DNA from: Tenacibaculum sp. 1_MG-2023 | GTDB lineage: Bacteria; Bacteroidota; Bacteroidia; Flavobacteriales; Flavobacteriaceae | Direction of reading: 5' to 3' | Assembly: GCF_030547425.1 (NCBI RefSeq) | Contig: NZ_JAUORH010000021.1 | Coordinates: forward strand, 1 to 48,625 | Length of the DNA: 48,625 nucleotides | Part shown: one piece after another, positions 1 through 8,196 of the stretch | Layout of the letters: every line of letters starts with the position of its first letter | How positions within the stretch are numbered: position 1 is the first letter of the stretch | The notes under the pieces: generated by a model | Seen by the model: the letters and a program-made list of their open reading frames with translations, nothing else | Database searches by the model: none | Told to the model about the DNA's origin: nothing | Position numbers and translations under genes: made by a program

Positions 1-130
1 TCGTTGCCTTGAGGAAAGACCAGCGAAGCTCGCTGACGGTTTCGTTGCCTTGAGGAAAGACCAGCGAAGCTCGCTGATGGTTCCGTTGCGTTGAGGAAAG
101 ACCAGCGAAGCTCGCTGATGGTTTCGTTGG
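1..130. repeat. 41-bp tandem repeat array, copy 1
   Basis: Three complete 41-bp units (1-41, 42-82, 83-123) and a 7-base start of a fourth. Units differ at only a few positions. Each carries an imperfect palindrome with arms CAGCGA and TCGCTG around AGC, so a single-stranded copy would fold into a short hairpin. There are no unique spacers, so it is not a CRISPR array. The window edge cuts the array, so its full length is unknown. A second array of the same unit lies at 44888-45038. Confidence 0.9.
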
Positions 131-134
131 AGAC

Positions 135-195
135 TATTCAATAAAGTGTGTCAACTTGTTTTTATTAAGTACATCTTAACTAAGTTTCTAGTACT
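135..195. repeat. 61-bp IS-end-like repeat, copy 1
   Basis: This 61-bp segment matches 45042-45102 at 59 of 61 positions, and both copies directly follow the 41-bp array in the same orientation. The start (TATTCAATAAAGTGTGTCAA) has the look of an insertion-sequence terminal sequence, but no transposase lies next to either copy. It may be a solo end or remnant of an element. The IS interpretation is inference; the duplication is directly visible. Confidence 0.7.
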
Positions 196-243
196 GTAAG
201 CTTCCCCTAAAACCGAACTATTTTACTTTTTATTACACAATCA

Positions 244-381
244 ATGAAACCGTTGAATCACAACAGGATGCGTTGTGATATGTCAGGAATAGTATATGGA
301 ATGGGTATTGGGCTTATTATTTTTATGACAATAAAAAAAGACTCACCAATGGTAAGTCTTTTCTTATATCTTATACAATAA
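244..381 (+). CDS. Possible 45-aa small hydrophobic protein
   Basis: An ATG at 244 opens a 45-codon frame with a hydrophobic stretch (GIVYGMGIGLIIFMTI) that could span a membrane. Its last codons run through the terminator at 338-360, which argues against it being a normal gene. An inverted repeat (ATCACAAC / GTTGTGAT, 256-279) lies inside it. It could be a remnant of a longer gene or a chance frame. I do not recognise it. Confidence 0.25.
   Translation: MKPLNHNRMRCDMSGIVYGMGIGLIIFMTIKKDSPMVSLFLYLIQ
338..360. terminator. Terminator of the NlpE-like gene
   Basis: Stem AAGACT-C-ACC / GGT-A-AGTCTT with loop AAT and one mismatch. It is flanked by an A run on the left and T residues on the right, so it can work for minus-strand transcription coming from 387 and possibly in both directions. 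Confidence 0.75.
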
Positions 382-386
382 TCAAG

Positions 387-1205
387 CTACTTTTTTTGTA
401 AAAAATATAACTCAGCCAATTCACCAGTTATTTCTTTTCCTTCAATATCTAGCTTTTGAATAGCTCCTTCTACTACTTTTAACTTATAAGCCTCTTCATT
501 ACCATCTATTAGTGTAATTACTGTACCAGCTGCATCCCATTCAAAAGTTCCTTCAACTGTTTCTTCTTGTCCTTCTCCTAAATATTTTATAGTCATTACG
601 TAGGTACCATTATTTTTTAACAAAATGGTGGTCTTAATTCCTTCACAGTCTGCACAAGGCAATACTCCTTCATATTCACCTTCCCAATCTAACGAGTTTT
701 TTGCATTATGACCATCATTCATTTCTTTAATTGGATTTGTAGTTACATTACCATCCATTTCTTTGGATACAATTATTACTAATGAAGGACGTGTAGTATA
801 ACTAGTTTCATTTCCTTCAATAACTGAAAAGTCAAAATTAATTTTCTCTCCTTTTTTAGTAAGTGATACTGGTTGAAGCTCAGTTGATTTGTTATTCGCA
901 TCAACGGTAACTGCAATTACATATTCCTTTTCGAAGTCGATTGAAGTTGGAATTCCATTTTTCCCCATAACTGCTGCTGCCCCAAAATATTTCTCAAACT
1001 CTTCTCTATTATCTATTTTATTTGGAAGCCTATCTACATTATTTTTAATAAAATACCTCGAAGCAACTTTGTAAGTTACAGCTATAGACTCATTAGTTTC
1101 AATAATTTCTTCTTTAATTCCCTTTGATTTCTTGCTATTTAAGTTACACCCTACAAATACAGAAGTAACTAATAATAACGTTCCTAAAAATTTTAGTGTT
1201 CTCAT
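387..1205 (-). CDS. NlpE-like outer-membrane lipoprotein
   Basis: A 272-aa predicted lipoprotein: N-terminal signal with the lipobox ending at Cys20 (VFVGC). The C-terminal part (about 173-270) matches the NlpE N-domain pattern, with the hallmark PCADCEG (Cys184, Cys187) followed by beta-strand-rich sequence. In Escherichia coli NlpE is an outer-membrane lipoprotein linked to copper tolerance and surface sensing through Cpx; that role should not be carried over here without evidence. The middle part (about 55-150) is a separate beta-rich domain vaguely like PrcB-type proteins, which is weak inference. The gene is monocistronic, ending at the hairpin 338-360, and is divergent from topB. Confidence 0.8.
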   Translation of the reverse strand: MRTLKFLGTLLLVTSVFVGCNLNSKKSKGIKEEIIETNESIAVTYKVASRYFIKNNVDRLPNKIDNREEFEKYFGAAAVMGKNGIPTSIDFEKEYVIAVTVDANNKSTELQPVSLTKKGEKINFDFSVIEGNETSYTTRPSLVIIVSKEMDGNVTTNPIKEMNDGHNAKNSLDWEGEYEGVLPCADCEGIKTTILLKNNGTYVMTIKYLGEGQEETVEGTFEWDAAGTVITLIDGNEEAYKLKVVEGAIQKLDIEGKEITGELAELYFLQKK

Positions 1206-1368
1206 TTTTTCATAATTTAATTAAACAATTACAGCATCATACTTAAATATGGCGTTTATCCGCAAGTTAACAACTATTATACCAATCAAATTTAGTTTCC
1301 TTTCTTTTAAAAAACACTTCTTATTTTTTACAAATAATTTAGTAATTTCGACCCTCTAAATCACTTTC

Positions 1369-3705
1369 ATGAAAGTTTGCATCGCCGAGAAACCTAGTGT
1401 AGCCCGTGAGATTGCTAATATCTTAGGAGCCAATACCAAACGAGATGGATATTTCGAAGGTAACGGCTATGCTGTTACCTATACATTCGGTCATTTATGC
1501 ACACTTTTAGAACCCAAAGACTACAAAACACACTGGAAAAGTTGGGACCTAAACAACTTACCCATGCTTCCTGAACGTTTCGAAACAAAAGTTACGGGTG
1601 ATAGCGGAATTCAAAAACAATTCAAAATTGTAAAGTCCTTATTTGATAAAGCCGATGTGGTTATCAACTGCGGGGATGCTGGACAAGAAGGAGAGCTCAT
1701 TCAACGATGGGTTATCAATCAAGCAAATTACAAAGGTAAAATTCAACGGTTATGGATTTCTTCTCTAACGGAAGAAGCTATTAAAGAAGGGTTTGAAAAC
1801 CTAAAAGACAACGACGATTATAACAATTTATATTACGCAGGGTTTTCTCGTGCTATAGGTGATTGGTTGTTGGGCTTAAATGCTACCCGTTTGTACACTG
1901 TAAAATATGGTGGTTACAAACAAGTACTATCTATAGGTAGAGTGCAAACCCCTACCCTAGCTATGTTAGTTGATCGTTATAAAGAAATTCAGAATTTTAA
2001 ACCTGAACCTTATTGGGAGTTACAAACGCAATATCGTGAAACTTTATTTAGTTGTGAAGAAGGTCGTTTTTTAAAGAAAGAAGACGGACAAGCTTTTGCC
2101 GACAAGGTAAAAGAAAGTGATTTTGAAATTACCTCGGTTACTAAGAAAAAAGGAAAAGAATACGCTCCTAAACTTTTTGACTTAACAGGCTTACAGGTAT
2201 ACTGCAACAACAAATTTGGGTTTTCAGCAGATGAAACCTTAAAAATTGTTCAGAAATTATACGAAATGAAAGTAGTTACGTACCCTAGAGTGGATACTAC
2301 TTTTTTACCGAATGATATTTATCCTAAGGTTCCAAATATTTTAAAAGGACTAAAGCAGTATGCTTCTTTAACTCAACCTCTATTAGGAAAGAAAATACGT
2401 AAATCTAGTAAGGTTTTTAACGATAAAAAAGTTACCGATCACCATGCTATTATTCCTACAGGAATAGAAATCAACCTGCAATACAATCAGCAACAAGTGT
2501 ATGATATTATTGTAAAACGATTTATTGCCGTGTTTTATCCTGATAGTGATATCTCTAAAACTGAAGTTAAGGGAGAAGCTGATAAGGTGCCGTTTAGAAC
2601 TTCAGGAAAAGAAATACTTACCAAAGGTTGGCGAGCGGTTTTTGAATACGGAAGCGATGCTAAAAAAACAGAAGAGAAAGATGTACTTCCAACTTTTGAA
2701 AAGGGAGAAAAAGGTCCGCATGAACCTTCTTTTTTAGAAAAAGAAACCAAACCACCTCGCAATTATACCGAAGCGAGCTTGTTACGTGCCATGGAAACTG
2801 CTGGTAAGCAAGTAGATGATGATGAAATGCGTGAATTGATGAAAGAAAACGGTATTGGACGACCATCTACACGTGCGAGTATTATTGAAACGTTGTTTAG
2901 AAGAAAATACATCGAACGCCAAAAAAAATTAATTATTCCTACCCAAACAGGTATTGATTTGATTGATTTAATTGACAATGAACTTTTAAAGTCTGCTGAA
3001 TTAACAGGACTCTGGGAAAAACGTTTGAAAGAAATTGAACGTGGTGAATACCATGCTGCTACGTTTATCAATCAAATGAAAAAAATGGTTGATGATTTGG
3101 TCTATGAAGTTCGTTCAAGCTCTAAGACAAAAAGAATTTCTTACGAAGCTCAAAAAACAAAGCTAAAACCTAAAAAAACAGCTTCTAAAAAGAAAACCGT
3201 TGTTGGTAAAGAATGTCCAAAATGTAATAAAGGTCAATTATTAAAAGGAAGTGCTGCTTATGGCTGTTCTGCCTATAAAAATGGTTGTAATTTCACCTTA
3301 GCTTTTGAATTTATGGATAAAAAAATATCCGAAAATCAATTAATTCGTTTGCTTGATAAAGGCTGCACGACCAATTTAAAAGGATTCAAACAAGACGATA
3401 AAAAAGTAGAAGGTTTAGTTCGTTTTGATGATAATTTCAATTTAAAGTTTGAACCTAAAAAAACGAGTTCTAATGTCATTTCGAGTGATAACGAGAAACG
3501 TAAGTTCAGTGAAGCCAAGTCTCAAGACACCCTAACCTGCCCTAAGTGTAACAAAGGAGCCGTTTTAAAAGGAAAGTCTGCCTATGGATGTTCTGAATAC
3601 AAAAATGGTTGTGACTTTGTGTTTACTTTTGAAAACATAAAAAAAATGGCTAACGGACAACCATTAACCAAAGAGTTAGTATATAAATTTTTAACTTCTA
3701 AATAA
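1369..3705 (+). CDS. topB: DNA topoisomerase III (type IA)
   Basis: Type IA topoisomerase of 778 aa that relaxes or decatenates DNA by single-strand passage. The Toprim domain is at the N-terminus (GDAGQEGEL, 102-110; Asp103 and Glu107). The active-site Tyr is Tyr305 in TYPRVDT, and the conserved IGRPSTRA segment is near 496-503. The C-terminus carries a basic linker and two similar Cys4-type zinc modules (616-640 and 724-748, CPKCNKG...YGCS.YKNGC). The second metal-binding acidic residue of the usual DxD is Gly105 here. Its last 8 bases overlap the convergent TrmH-family gene. A likely -7 box (TAATTTCG, 1343-1350) lies just upstream. Confidence 0.95.
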   Translation: MKVCIAEKPSVAREIANILGANTKRDGYFEGNGYAVTYTFGHLCTLLEPKDYKTHWKSWDLNNLPMLPERFETKVTGDSGIQKQFKIVKSLFDKADVVINCGDAGQEGELIQRWVINQANYKGKIQRLWISSLTEEAIKEGFENLKDNDDYNNLYYAGFSRAIGDWLLGLNATRLYTVKYGGYKQVLSIGRVQTPTLAMLVDRYKEIQNFKPEPYWELQTQYRETLFSCEEGRFLKKEDGQAFADKVKESDFEITSVTKKKGKEYAPKLFDLTGLQVYCNNKFGFSADETLKIVQKLYEMKVVTYPRVDTTFLPNDIYPKVPNILKGLKQYASLTQPLLGKKIRKSSKVFNDKKVTDHHAIIPTGIEINLQYNQQQVYDIIVKRFIAVFYPDSDISKTEVKGEADKVPFRTSGKEILTKGWRAVFEYGSDAKKTEEKDVLPTFEKGEKGPHEPSFLEKETKPPRNYTEASLLRAMETAGKQVDDDEMRELMKENGIGRPSTRASIIETLFRRKYIERQKKLIIPTQTGIDLIDLIDNELLKSAELTGLWEKRLKEIERGEYHAATFINQMKKMVDDLVYEVRSSSKTKRISYEAQKTKLKPKKTASKKKTVVGKECPKCNKGQLLKGSAAYGCSAYKNGCNFTLAFEFMDKKISENQLIRLLDKGCTTNLKGFKQDDKKVEGLVRFDDNFNLKFEPKKTSSNVISSDNEKRKFSEAKSQDTLTCPKCNKGAVLKGKSAYGCSEYKNGCDFVFTFENIKKMANGQPLTKELVYKFLTSK

Positions 3706-4369
3706 GCTCGTTATAATAGTGCCCTATTAATTTCTCTGGATTTTTAATGGTATTTTTAATCCATTTAAAATACAAGACCTTCTTTTCTTTATCTGATAGT
3801 TGCCAATCTAAACTCGTTCTTTTTAAACGGGTAGTTACATCTTGTAGGGTAATAGCTGCTGCTACTGAAATATTTAAACTTTCGGTAAAACCAACCATAG
3901 GAATTTTTAAAAATCCATCCGCTTCTTGTTTTATATAATCAGAAATACCATCTTTTTCAGCTCCAAAAACAAAAGCTGACTTTTTGGTCACTTCAAAATC
4001 GGGTAACACACAAGAATCAGTATGTGGTGTGGTTCCTATAATTTGGTATCCTTTTGCTCGTAAATCTTCTAAACAGGCTTTGGTATTGTCTCCATCTTCT
4101 TTATACCGATGAATATCTAACCATTTCTGGCTTCCTTTTGCTACATGCCTTGATACTTTATTCGTGAACTTATTTTCAATTGCATACACATCTTGTACTC
4201 CAAAAATATCGCAACTTCTCACCACCGCACTGGCATTATGTGGTTGGTAAATATCTTCTAACACTACCGTGAAATGACGTGTGCGTTCATTTAAAACCTT
4301 ATAAAAGGTTTCTTTTCTTTTCTCAGTAATGTAACCCTCTAAGTAGGCTAATAATCCTTCATCAATCAT
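3698..4369 (-). CDS. TrmH/SpoU-family RNA 2'-O-methyltransferase
   Basis: SPOUT-class methyltransferase of 223 aa using S-adenosylmethionine to methylate a ribose in RNA. The three family motifs are present: Asn45...Arg51 in NASAVVRSCDIFG, GAEKDGIS at 136-143, and SLNISVAAA from 164, which form the knotted SAM-binding site. The length and the compact N-terminal part fit TrmH (tRNA Gm18 methyltransferase) better than the longer RlmB proteins, but the exact target nucleotide cannot be read from sequence. It is convergent with topB, and the two stop ends overlap by 8 bp. Confidence 0.88.
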   Translation of the reverse strand: MIDEGLLAYLEGYITEKRKETFYKVLNERTRHFTVVLEDIYQPHNASAVVRSCDIFGVQDVYAIENKFTNKVSRHVAKGSQKWLDIHRYKEDGDNTKACLEDLRAKGYQIIGTTPHTDSCVLPDFEVTKKSAFVFGAEKDGISDYIKQEADGFLKIPMVGFTESLNISVAAAITLQDVTTRLKRTSLDWQLSDKEKKVLYFKWIKNTIKNPEKLIGHYYNELI

Positions 4370-4457
4370 ACCACAAACATAGTAATTTTTCCTATTTTTA
4401 GTCGCAGGGCGACAGCCTAGTATTTATTTTCTTAAACTTGCAACAAAATTTATATTT

Positions 4458-5150
4458 ATGAAAAAACGATTGGTTGTATTAACAGGGGCAGGAATTAGTG
4501 CTGAAAGCGGTATTAAAACTTTTAGAGATGCTGATGGTTTATGGGAAGGTCATGATATTTATGAAGTAGCTTCACCTGAAGGGTTTCGCGCTAATCCTGA
4601 GTTAGTGTTAGATTTTTATAACCAGCGTAGAAGGCAACTTTTAGAAGTTTCTCCTAATAAAGCACATCACAACTTAGTTGTATTAGAAAATGATTTTGAG
4701 GTTACAATCATTACTCAAAATGTAGATGATTTGCACGAACGCGCTGGAAGCAAGAATGTAATTCACTTACACGGTGAGCTATTAAAAGCTCGTAGTACTA
4801 AAAACAAACACCTAGTTTACAATTGGAATAAAGATATTGTTATAGGCGATGTGTGTGAAGAAAAAGCACAATTGCGTCCGCATATTGTTTGGTTTGGTGA
4901 AGATGTTCCATTATTGGAAAAAGCTGCTAAAATTACCTTACAAGCCGATATTTTAGTTATCATAGGAACTTCTATGCAGGTGTATCCTGCTGCTAGTTTG
5001 GTTAATTATGTACAACATAATACCCCTATTTATTTTATAGACCCTAAGCCAGCGGTAAATAAAAACGACTTCAATAACTTAACTATTATTGAAGACGTTG
5101 CTAGTTCTGGTACTGATAAATTAATTACAATACTTAATAAGGCTTTATGA
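4458..5150 (+). CDS. cobB: Sirtuin-type NAD-dependent protein deacylase
   Basis: Sir2-family enzyme of 230 aa that removes acyl groups from lysine using NAD. Visible motifs are GAGISAESG (10-18), TFRDADGLW (21-29), QNVDDLH with the HLHG catalytic His105, and RPHIVWFGE (140-148). Tyr54 and Arg57 (YNQR) are the class III pair associated with desuccinylase/demalonylase activity. The zinc-binding region between HG and RPHIVWF has a single Cys (Cys133) instead of four, so the usual structural zinc is probably absent. It overlaps the convergent DUF6495-like gene by 6 bp. Confidence 0.92.
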   Translation: MKKRLVVLTGAGISAESGIKTFRDADGLWEGHDIYEVASPEGFRANPELVLDFYNQRRRQLLEVSPNKAHHNLVVLENDFEVTIITQNVDDLHERAGSKNVIHLHGELLKARSTKNKHLVYNWNKDIVIGDVCEEKAQLRPHIVWFGEDVPLLEKAAKITLQADILVIIGTSMQVYPAASLVNYVQHNTPIYFIDPKPAVNKNDFNNLTIIEDVASSGTDKLITILNKAL

Positions 5151-5618
5151 ATTCGATGTCAATTTATCAAAATACTCGTACAATTCTCCTTTAGAAATGT
5201 TACTTCCTTTTTCTATTAAATCAAAAAGTTCAACGTTTCTTTCTTCTTGATATGTTTTTGAGCCTCTTAAAAACTCAATAGTTTCATCGTTCGGATTTTT
5301 TAATAACCACTCAAATCCTTCTTGCTCTAAAACATTCACTTCTTTATCAATTTTTATCACAATACGATGAATTTCTTTTTCATCACATTTAAATAGGTTG
5401 ATCACTTTTGGTGAAAAATGTTCTAAATACGCTGTTTTGGTAAGAACATCGTCCCAAACCACATCACTAAACACATTCATTTCGTCTTCAGCTACTTGTG
5501 GTTTCTCATTTTTTAGCTCATCCCATTCTTTTTTATCAATGTTTTGTGATGCTAAAAAACGTGCAAACTCTTCATGTAATCCTTCAAACTGTTCTTTTGT
5601 AAGTTGTCTATATTTCAA
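5145..5618 (-). CDS. DUF6495-like protein
   Basis: A 157-aa acidic soluble protein with no signal peptide or membrane segment, rich in Glu, Lys and aromatic residues. From memory the opening (MKYRQLTKEQFEGLHEEF) and the following DVVWDDVLTKTAYLEHFS match a flavobacterial family catalogued as DUF6495; function is unknown. Predicted mostly helical. It converges on the sirtuin gene with a 6-bp overlap. Confidence 0.75.
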   Translation of the reverse strand: MKYRQLTKEQFEGLHEEFARFLASQNIDKKEWDELKNEKPQVAEDEMNVFSDVVWDDVLTKTAYLEHFSPKVINLFKCDEKEIHRIVIKIDKEVNVLEQEGFEWLLKNPNDETIEFLRGSKTYQEERNVELFDLIEKGSNISKGELYEYFDKLTSNS

Positions 5619-5679
5619 AAATTCAAATTTTAATAATTAACTAACCCTAACTTTTATTCATTCTCTTTACTTAGGGCGA

Positions 5680-6390
5680 TTATATTGTTTTGCTTAATCC
5701 CTCTATGAGGGTTTCCTGGGGCAATTTTAATAATAAATTGGGGTTAGGGCAATTTTCCTTGTAAAAATCTAAGGTCTTTTTTGAAGACACTCCTGGATAA
5801 TCTCCATAATAATATTCAATATCTATTATTAACTGAAAGTGTAAATGCGGAGCATAATCTCCATTTACAGAACTATCTCCTAAGGTTCCTATCTTGTCTC
5901 CTTGTTTAACTTTTTTACCAACTGATATATCTTCTAAAGATTCTAAGGATAAATGACCATACAATGAATAAAACTCATTTCCTTCAATTGAATGTTTTAT
6001 AATAATTGTTGGTCCATAATCCCCATAATTTGTGTTATTTTTAAAACTATGAACTTCTCCATCTAGTACGGCCAAAATATCAGTTCCCGCATCGCACCAT
6101 AAATCGATTCCTAAATGGATATTCCGTTGATTTTCTTCTGATAGTTTATTGAAATGTTCGCTTCTGTTATAAATATCTCTTACTTCTAAATATCCTCCAA
6201 AAGCAACTGTTTTTTTTTCTCTTGAAAAATAATTCTCTAAATATGCTTCCCATTCTTTTGATGAAGAAATATCAAAGGTTAGTTCCTTATTAGATGCAGC
6301 CAATGAAATGGGAACGTACTCCTTAAAAGGTATGCTAACATCAACTACTTGCAATGGTTTTTGAGATATGTTGTTTAAAAATTCTATCAT
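5680..6390 (-). CDS. M23-family metallopeptidase
   Basis: Peptidase of 236 aa with a complete LytM-type zinc site: His92 and Asp96 (HLGIDLW), His146 (YGHLS) and His182-x-His184 (HLHF). The family cleaves glycine-containing or peptidoglycan cross-link peptides. Unusually for a wall enzyme there is no signal peptide or membrane anchor at the N-terminus (MIEFLNNISQKPLQV), so it may act in the cytoplasm or be exported by another route. It lies downstream of the lipoprotein gene but after a terminator hairpin (6408-6437). Confidence 0.88.
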   Translation of the reverse strand: MIEFLNNISQKPLQVVDVSIPFKEYVPISLAASNKELTFDISSSKEWEAYLENYFSREKKTVAFGGYLEVRDIYNRSEHFNKLSEENQRNIHLGIDLWCDAGTDILAVLDGEVHSFKNNTNYGDYGPTIIIKHSIEGNEFYSLYGHLSLESLEDISVGKKVKQGDKIGTLGDSSVNGDYAPHLHFQLIIDIEYYYGDYPGVSSKKTLDFYKENCPNPNLLLKLPQETLIEGLSKTI

Positions 6391-6407
6391 AAATATTTTT
6401 GTATAAA

Positions 6408-6437
6408 AAGAGTAACCAAAGATAATTGATTACTCTT
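6408..6437 (-). terminator. Terminator downstream of the duplicated-domain lipoprotein
   Basis: Arms AAGAGTAA and TTACTCTT separated by 14 bases. On the minus strand the hairpin is followed by a T-rich run, as expected for a Rho-independent terminator of the gene ending at 6463. Confidence 0.65.
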
Positions 6438-6462
6438 ACATCTGTAAATTATACAAGTTATT

Positions 6463-7347
6463 CTATCTTGTAACAGTACCACTAATTTCTTTAACTGGTC
6501 CTGCTCCCATAGTAAAAGTTACATGATCATCAGCATCTGATGGAACTCCATGCGCTAGGGGCTTTAATGTAAAAGGATTTGGACTATTATCTGGATCTGG
6601 CTCAACGGATATAACTGCTGTTGTTCCTCTTAAATCTGTAGGAAAAGTAAACCCAGTAGGGGCATTTTGTATAAAATCTTCTCCTGGATATCCTGGTCCA
6701 TTATTTATATCTCCTTTAAATGGTGTTGTTACAGCATTATCATCTGCCATTGCTACATCAGTAAAGGTTCCTGTGCTAATTGGTGTGCCATTTATAACTA
6801 CCCATCCTTCATACTTCCAACCTACTGGTAATGTTGGTAAAGATAATCCTGTAGCTGGACTTCCACTTGTTAAATCTAAAAACCAAATACCGCTTCTTTC
6901 ATTGTTCATCATCCCATCAGTTGGAGTTGCTAGAATATACTTACCTGTAGCAGCAGAGAAATCTCCAACAATTTCTGTAGATGTTACTCCTGCTGAGTTA
7001 CCAGAAAAATCTCCTGCTACTATTTTAGTATTCGCAGGCGCTGGGTCTGGGTCATTTGCTGGTTCTATAGAAAGTACAAATTTTGTAGCTGTTGCTAAAG
7101 CATTTGCTTCTACTACAAAAGAACTTTGCGATAGTTCTCCTGAGTCATTTACACTAAAAGTTCCTGTTGATACTGGTGCTCCATTTACTATAACCCAACC
7201 TTCATATACATACTCTGTTCCTAAATTTTCTAAACCAGTTACATTTAGACTTAAATTTGATGTTCTTAGTGTGTTATCATCATCATCGCTACAGGCAGCA
7301 AAAGTTATCGTGCTTATTACTGCTAATGTTAAAAGTATTTTCTTCAT
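6463..7347 (-). CDS. Lipoprotein with two YEGW (RskA-like) domains
   Basis: Taken from the internal ATG at 7347, this is a 294-aa lipoprotein with signal MKKILLTLAVISTITFAAC and lipid-bearing Cys19 followed by an Asp-rich spacer. An upstream in-frame ATG (7392) is rejected because the -7 box TAACTTTG (7385-7378) falls within that extension. The mature part contains two copies of a beta-rich domain opening with YEGWVxxNGxPxSTGTF (about 46 and 178). The same pattern occurs at the C-terminus of anti-sigma-K-like proteins (RskA), but no sigma factor or transmembrane anti-sigma architecture is present, so a signalling role is not supported. It follows the Crp/Fnr gene by 76 bp. Confidence 0.78.
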   Translation of the reverse strand: MKKILLTLAVISTITFAACSDDDDNTLRTSNLSLNVTGLENLGTEYVYEGWVIVNGAPVSTGTFSVNDSGELSQSSFVVEANALATATKFVLSIEPANDPDPAPANTKIVAGDFSGNSAGVTSTEIVGDFSAATGKYILATPTDGMMNNERSGIWFLDLTSGSPATGLSLPTLPVGWKYEGWVVINGTPISTGTFTDVAMADDNAVTTPFKGDINNGPGYPGEDFIQNAPTGFTFPTDLRGTTAVISVEPDPDNSPNPFTLKPLAHGVPSDADDHVTFTMGAGPVKEISGTVTR

Positions 7348-7423
7348 TGTTTTTGTAATTTTGAATTTATACAAAAACAAAGTTACTTGCATGTTTTCTT
7401 TTAAAATGTTAGCTAGCTTACAC

Positions 7424-8095
7424 TTATGCTGCTTTTTTTAGCAATCGTATCTCTTTTCTGTTAAAATCTATAATTTTTTCTTGTTTTAACTCATTCATTA
7501 AGGTATTTAAAGTAGGTCTTGAAGTACCTATGAGTATTGCAATATCTTTCTGTGTATAAGGGTGTGCAATTACTTGATCTCCAGTTTTATCACATTCATA
7601 ACCGTATTCTTCACAAAGCTCTTTAAAAAACTCTAACAAACGGGTTCGTGTATCTTTAAACAGCAATAATTGTAATCTTCTTTCTAGCTTTTTAATTCTT
7701 AAGCCTATGAATTTATGTATCTTAAAACTAACAGATACATTATCTCTCATTAATGAATACATAGTATCTTTAGATACTGGACAAATCACTGTAGCATTAT
7801 CAATTGATTGTGCAAATTCATTTCTTTTATCTATTCCTAGAATCGCTTTTTCACCAAAAATTTCTCCTTTAGTTAGTATTGCTTTGATAATTTCATTTCC
7901 ATCTTCAGTATAATACCCTATCTTAATTTTTCCTTTATCTATTAGATAAATTTTACTAGCTGCGTCATCTTCAAAATATATATAATCGCTTTTTTTATAT
8001 GCAGAAAATATATGCTCCTGTTTATACCCCTCATATTTGTGTGGACATAATATTTTAAACAAATTAACATCTTCAAAAAACCAAAGTTTACCCAT
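7424..8095 (-). CDS. Crp/Fnr-family transcriptional regulator
   Basis: Regulator of 223 aa: an N-terminal cyclic-nucleotide-binding-type beta roll (about 20-125; GKIKIGYYTEDGNE, GEIFGEKAI), a dimerisation helix, and a C-terminal winged helix-turn-helix (about 150-215; YTQKDIAILIGTSRPTLNTL). It has no N-terminal Cys cluster, so it is not an FNR iron-sulfur oxygen sensor; the ligand is unknown. The gene directly precedes the YEGW lipoprotein, a plausible target, although that gene has its own -7 box. Confidence 0.9.
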   Translation of the reverse strand: MGKLWFFEDVNLFKILCPHKYEGYKQEHIFSAYKKSDYIYFEDDAASKIYLIDKGKIKIGYYTEDGNEIIKAILTKGEIFGEKAILGIDKRNEFAQSIDNATVICPVSKDTMYSLMRDNVSVSFKIHKFIGLRIKKLERRLQLLLFKDTRTRLLEFFKELCEEYGYECDKTGDQVIAHPYTQKDIAILIGTSRPTLNTLMNELKQEKIIDFNRKEIRLLKKAA

Positions 8096-8142
8096 AGTTT
8101 ACTTTTTAAACTAGGTCGGAAAGGTTAATGCTTCTTTACAAA

Positions 8143-8170
8143 AAAAGCTCTGGAATCTTCCAGAGCTTTT
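8143..8170 (-). terminator. Terminator of the aconitase gene acn
   Basis: Perfect 13-bp stem (AAAAGCTCTGGAA / TTCCAGAGCTTTT) with a 2-base loop, directly downstream of the minus-strand gene ending at 8197. T run on the minus strand. Confidence 0.9.
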
Positions 8171-8196
8171 AAACTATTTATTTTTAAAAACGCTTA

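Noticed and set aside
1..130. CRISPR array
   Set aside because: Units are contiguous with a 41-bp period and have no unique spacers; no cas genes nearby.
7348..7392. Upstream start codon for the YEGW lipoprotein
   Set aside because: It would bury the signal peptide 15 residues inside and overlaps a good -7 box (TAACTTTG); the internal ATG gives a perfect lipoprotein signal.
6773..7441. Plus-strand 222-codon open frame opposite the lipoprotein
   Set aside because: Antisense to a clear lipoprotein; composition (Ser/Pro/Val-rich) is that of a shadow frame.
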